64,000 bases of DNA. Source: Lucifuga dentata. Lineage: Eukaryota > Chordata > Actinopteri > Ophidiiformes > Bythitidae. Positions 59,661 to 64,000 of the stretch are shown here, one piece after another. A program made the translations under genes and the position numbers. A model generated the notes under the pieces. The model saw nothing but the letters and a program-made list of their open reading frames with translations, ran no database searches and was not told the DNA's origin. Location: positions 26,561 through 90,560 of the forward strand of contig VXCM01003564.1 in the NCBI GenBank assembly GCA_014773175.1, given 5' to 3'. Positions within the stretch are counted from its first letter, which is position 1. Each line of letters starts with the position of its first letter.

Positions 59661-60409
59661 GTGTAGAAACACAAAAGGTCAGACATAAATGCAGACATGA
59701 TTTTACCGTGTCTATAAGAGCAAATATCATCACATTCCCTCATTTGTAAATGTCTGTTGGCAGCATCGTTTTTAAAGTTTTTAAAGTGGTGTTGCTACAG
59801 GTCACAGGTGTCTTGGTAGGTGGATAAATGTTCTATCGAGAACACATTCACACTTTCACCTGTGCGCTGTTACTGCATGCAGAAGTGATCAAAGGTGCCA
59901 ATACAAGACCAATAAACAGAAATTTAAATTCTTGGTACGTTTCTTTTAGTTTTTTTTACAAAACAATTCCTATGATGCAGCAGTATGGTAATTTTGTGCG
60001 AAGAGCCAGTACATATTGCAAATTTTACCTTTAAGCCTTTTGAAAAAGTGTACAATTTAAGACTAATAAAGGACAAAAAAAAAAAAACAAAAAAAAAAAC
60101 AACCCAGTTTGTAAGATGGAACTTAACACATTTGTTAAGCTGGCTTTAAAATGGACTTTGACTAATTTAATGTTAAATAAGATGGAGGAAACTTGGGGAC
60201 ATGAAGAGTAATCTTTACCAATACTTCAGTAGAAGAAGTGCGCATATTCTAAAACACTGCTAAACAACAAATTATAAATGATGAATTATGAATTATACAA
60301 AGCTTCATGGAAACTGTGCCTGATTGAATAAATGAACACACACATTCATGAAATAAAACAGTACTGGTCTGATAGTAATGTGGTTTAGTTAGTAATGTGC
60401 TTCATTTCT

Positions 60410-60615
60410 TTAGGACATTCTGAATAATACCTGTTTATTAAGGACATTCTTAATAATACCTGTTTATTAGGACATCAATAATACCTGTTTATTAAGGACA
60501 TTCTTAATATCTGTTTATTAAGGACATTCTTAATAATACCTGTTTATTAGGACATGATTAATACCTGTTTATTAAGGACATTCTTAATAATGCCTCTTTA
60601 TTAAGGACACTTCAT
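60410..60615. repeat. Minisatellite AATACCTGTTTATTAAGGAC
   Basis: Eight or so 24-29 bp units with internal deletions, in the TTC3-downstream intergenic region. Confidence 0.93.
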
Positions 60616-60619
60616 ACCT

Positions 60620-61280
60620 ATAATTATTAAGGATATTCTTCTTAGCCCATCTATTACTGACACTTTTATTCTTCTTTAAAAAAGTATTTCACTTTCCATA
60701 TTTTGAAATGCAATAATGGTCAGGTTTATGTTAAATGGCATTTAAACAATGAACACAAATTATCACCTTCCTTTGAAATGAAAATGCCAGCGGCTCTCAG
60801 TCCTGATCCAGGAACTCCACTTCAGATTTTCCATCTCTCTCTGCTTTATCACACCTGGTAAAAAGGGCTGATTTGATTGGCTGAACACACCTGATTTGGC
60901 CAGTCACAGTGACTGTTTCACACCAGTCGAGTTACTGAAAATCTCATCTTAATGATATATATATTTGACATTTTTGAATCCTAACTTTAAATATATGTAA
61001 AATTGTAAGGGACACATTAAAATAAAAAATAAAAAAATATATCGTGAAATATAACACATTAGTAAAATACAATACATATTTTCAGTTGTATTTCATTTCC
61101 ATGCACAGAATAAATGTGTCATAATTAAATGAAAATCATATGGTATAATGCAAACTGTTCATTTATTTTGTTTGAATGATTGAAGTAATTGTTTTTCATT
61201 GTGACATGGATTTTTCATGCCACATTAAAATCAAATCACAGACAGTAAAAAGAAAAGATCACTGTTCATGTCATTTCACT
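60620..61280. other. Intergenic, no gene seen
   Basis: AT-rich; no recognised element. Confidence 0.5.
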
Positions 61281-61285
61281 ATTGT

Positions 61286-61299
61286 CCAGCAGGGGGCAG
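61286..61299 (+). promoter_or_regulatory. CTCF-type motif downstream of TTC3
   Basis: CCAGCAGGGGGCAG, a full match to the CTCF core in the same orientation as the 16097 site, upstream of the third gene's promoter. Confidence 0.5.
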
Positions 61300-61539
61300 C
61301 AGAAACGTGTCAATTCAAAGCACTCATTTCTTTATCTGGGTTATAGATTTCTTTTTCTGAAGCCACACGTTATTCGTGCCACATTGAAAAAGAAATCACC
61401 GTCCAATCACAACGTGGGGGCGGAGCTTAAGCCGTGGTTTGCTCTGAACGTGCATTAACGTGCATATAATGTGTATTATATTTCACGATGTTTTTTTTAT
61501 TTTAATGTGTCCCTTATAATCTTCCATAGAAATATGACT

Positions 61540-61751
61540 TCAGAGCTGTGCGGAAGTGTCATAATTACGGCTTCGTTCCGCTTAAATTCAGAAATATGTA
61601 AAGAAAAAAAGCCTTTATTTTGAAGGTGACCTTACCACACTTCCGCTGTATTCTGACCTTGTAGCCCCGCCCCCTGTCAGTCCGCTGGTTCTGCTCGCGG
61701 CTGTTGTTGTTGTTGTTGTTGTTGTTGTTGTGGGGCTCCGCTGCGGCCTGC
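61540..61751 (+). promoter_or_regulatory. Putative CpG-island promoter of the downstream gene
   Basis: ETS-type sites (GCGGAAGTG near 61551; CACTTCCGC near 61638), a GC box CCCCGCCCCC at 61665-61674, and a (GTT)n tract at about 61702-61731 directly before the GC-rich exon. No TATA box. Transcription start not determinable. Confidence 0.45.
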
Positions 61752-62036
61752 ATGCAGCATCACGGCGCCGCGGGTTCCGGCGGGGAGCGCGCGGCTCTGT
61801 TCAGCCCGCTGCCCGCCGCCACCACGCGGGTCCGCCGCTTCATCCAGGAGAGACGGACGCTGCCGCTGCCCAGAGTGATGGTGGTCTTCTCGGCTGCAGG
61901 TGACTCCGACAAGCCGGGCGATGCCATGTCAGGTTCGGACTCTGCGGAGGAGGATTTCCGGAAGGCGGACGCTCCAGCAGCGCACCAGAACCCGAGCGAA
62001 CCCGTGGGCTCCGCGCTGAAGGGACCAGAGCAGGAG
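61752..62036 (+). CDS. First coding exon of an unidentified downstream gene (partial)
   Basis: Ninety-five codons from ATG at 61752 (context GCCTGCATGC) to GAGCAGGAG|GTAGGC, in a GC-rich island with upstream GC box and ETS-like sites. It starts MQHHGAAGSGGERAALFSPL, then has a basic segment (RVRRFIQERRTLPLPRVMVV) and an acidic Ser-rich segment (SGSDSAEEDF). I do not recognise the protein. It is not VPS26C or DYRK1A (TTC3-side neighbours in human) by their N-termini, and it lacks the WRPW motif of RIPPLY. The next exon was not found before the window ends. GC content and codon use differ sharply from the AT-rich surroundings, as expected for a CpG-island first exon. Confidence 0.6.
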
Positions 62037-62563
62037 GTAGGCCCTGGCCGGGGAGGAGCGCCTCACACGGGCCTGATCTACTTCCGTTCACCGGCACCTC
62101 AGCGGCTCCATCACCATCAGCACGTCACACACTTTATTAATATCTGCTGTTCAGGTTTTATTAACTATCATAATTACAACCAAAAATTACGTCAGATGTG
62201 ACAAAATTCGAACACAGAACCAATCTACCCAAAAGTAGATGAAAACCAAAACAATGACAATAAACAGCCTGATTCTTACGCTGTTTATGTGGCTACTTAA
62301 ACAGAGGCAGCTGATTGGCTGAGCTCATAGCCATTTCAGGGCTGGACTGTGTGCTGATTGGCTGACGCTTGTACCATGTGACTGGTGTTAACGAGGAAAC
62401 CCCAAACATGGCTGCACAGATAAATCCTCTTATTTCTGCAGGAGGATTCTGTCAATGTCTTCATGTTCTTCTTCTCTACGTCTTCCTTTAAAGCTGCAGC
62501 AGCATCCACGTGTCCACACGTCCACACGCGTCCACGCATCGACACACACCCTGACTTTTCCTG

Positions 62564-62604
<41 letters not shown>

Positions 62605-63378
62605 ATTACTAACAAAACATTCAAATTTTGAACTTTATTTTACTGAAATAAGAACATGAACAGCGTTTTTTACAAAACAGAAAAATAAAAAATACTGTAT
62701 GAATGTCAGACAAACTGTAGATATTGATGAGAAAAGATGAAATGATTTGATTGTATCAAAGAAAGAACAAATCAGGTCACATTTAATCATTTTATTCCAA
62801 AATATCAGAACCTCATGTCAAAAACATGATTCTGACTCTGTCTACATCTACAAAGTTTAAATATGAAGAAGAGTTAAAAAAAAAATAACAGAATGAAATA
62901 ACAGGTATAATTTTTACTAAAAAAAAAAAAAAAANAAAAAAAAAAAAAAAAACTCAAATAATGAGTTAGTGCCATTCAGATCTGTGCTGCTTTACTTTTT
63001 ATAAGTTATGGAAGATATTTAAAAAATGCTGCTGGTCCACGATGGAAACCAGAAGCTTTCACTGCATGCTTCATTATTCATATGGTTACAGTTATTTCTT
63101 ATAATTATTAATATAGTTTTTATTAATAGTTAATTCACATAGTTAAATTTGACTTTAATTATTTGAATCCTTTAACAACGATTTAAATGGTTAAATTTGA
63201 CTGATTTCATGAGTCATAAATACAATCAGAAGACCCCGCAACGTAACAAATGACAGATAAAATAACACAGATCAAAGAGAAAGAAAACAAAAAAACATGA
63301 GGACTTTGGAATATTTATGATGATGCTCATCAACACAGACACTTTGATTTATGTTTATATAATTATGTAAGATAACAA
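62037..63378. other. Putative first intron of the downstream gene
   Basis: Includes CT/CA microsatellites (62562-62604) and an A-run with an n at 62935. No second exon recognised. Confidence 0.45.
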
Positions 63379-63965
63379 TTAAAGGACCATACCACCCATT
63401 TTGCATGTTTGAGCCTAATATATTCAATTTTCATACATGTTACGTTACTGACAATCATTTCCCAACAGATAAAACTGTATTTCAGCTTTTCTGATATTTT
63501 GCAAAATCTCTTAATCTTTCAAAATCAAATATTCAAGCGATACACCCACCTTAAAAATCCATGTTTCTCCTGCTAATAGTTACACAGCCTTATGAAGTCA
63601 CGGTCCTTTAAATTTTTCCATAAACGCAGGTCTTCTTTTGGGACTATATTCCCCGGTGGAGGCATACATTCACTCCACGCTTTTTATTGAGCTTAAACAC
63701 TAAAATTACATAACTTCTAAAAAAACCTGAATACACGTCTTGTTGGTGATGATGGATTACCTATCCCAAGAACGTTTACAGTATCAACAAGTTGATTTTA
63801 ATACCAGAATGAACTGAAACCATTGGAGGTCTGGGAGGTAGGAAAAACATTTTTAATTCACTGTTCCAGTAGTATGCTTTGAGATGTTACTGTCAGTAAT
63901 GTTACATGTATGAAAATTGAATATATTAGGCTCAAACATGCAAAACAGTTTGTATGGTCCTTTAA
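63379..63965 (+). mobile_element. TTAA-ended inverted-repeat family R1, reference full copy
   Basis: 587 bp. The left terminus TTAAAGGACCATACCACCCA and the reverse complement of the right terminus share about 80 bp, including TTTGCATGTTTGAGCCTAAT. The interior has GGGACTATATTCCCCGGTGG and TTGTTGGTGATGATGGATTA and no ORF. TTAA at both ends suggests a piggyBac-like mover (inference); seven to eight other copies occur in this window. Confidence 0.88.
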
Positions 63966-64000
63966 AGAGAAAACTAAATTTTTTTTTTTTTTTTTTTTTT

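Noticed and set aside
61704..61751. Upstream start giving a Leu-rich signal-like peptide before the downstream exon
   Set aside because: The first codon is TTG within a (GTT)n tract, not ATG; the Leu run is microsatellite translation. ATG at 61752 is preferred.
61752..62036. RIPPLY3 as the identity of the downstream exon
   Set aside because: No WRPW motif or Ripply homology (HPV) motif, and the position relative to TTC3 does not fit the human order.

Overview
This is a stretch of vertebrate nuclear genome, almost certainly from a ray-finned (teleost) fish. The reasons are spliced genes with GT-AG introns, vertebrate-specific orthologues, short introns packed with Tc1, hAT and pogo-type DNA transposon remnants and short inverted-repeat elements, L1/LINE scraps, and many CA/GT microsatellites. 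The species cannot be named from the sequence. Ten single 'n' characters mark assembly joins; at least six of them are flanked by near-perfect direct copies of the same sequence.

Layout. Positions 1-14.9 kb carry, on the minus strand, the 5' half of HLCS (holocarboxylase synthetase, the biotin-protein ligase): five coding exons giving residues 1-557 in one continuous frame. The catalytic ligase exons lie beyond the left edge. About 14.8-16.5 kb is a head-to-head promoter interval. From 18.3 to 58.2 kb on the plus strand lies a complete TTC3 gene (tetratricopeptide-repeat, RING-H2 E3 ubiquitin ligase). I reconstruct 45 coding exons with consistent phases, 5,160 nt including the stop, 1,719 residues. 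At 61.75-62.04 kb a GC-rich first coding exon of a third plus-strand gene begins; I do not recognise it, and it continues past the right edge.

HLCS and TTC3 are also neighbours, with the same divergent orientation, in the human Down syndrome critical region on chromosome 21. In human, RIPPLY3 and PIGP lie between them; I see neither here, so the interval is collapsed or those genes have moved. HLCS loads biotin onto carboxylases and TTC3 is an E3 ligase linked to Akt turnover. Their adjacency is conserved synteny, not a shared pathway.

The rest is introns and intergenic DNA full of repeats. They include a TTAA-ended inverted-repeat family (nine copies), three other dispersed families, several nested insertions, an ~800-bp foldback element, and minisatellites. 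The most striking minisatellite is a homogenised 75-bp array at 46.4-47.7 kb that stays open in one frame by arithmetic alone. I found no new gene system. The strongest items are the full TTC3 model, the HLCS N-terminal extension exons (one of which lacks an ATG and is easily missed), the nested-insertion histories, and the assembly-join duplications.
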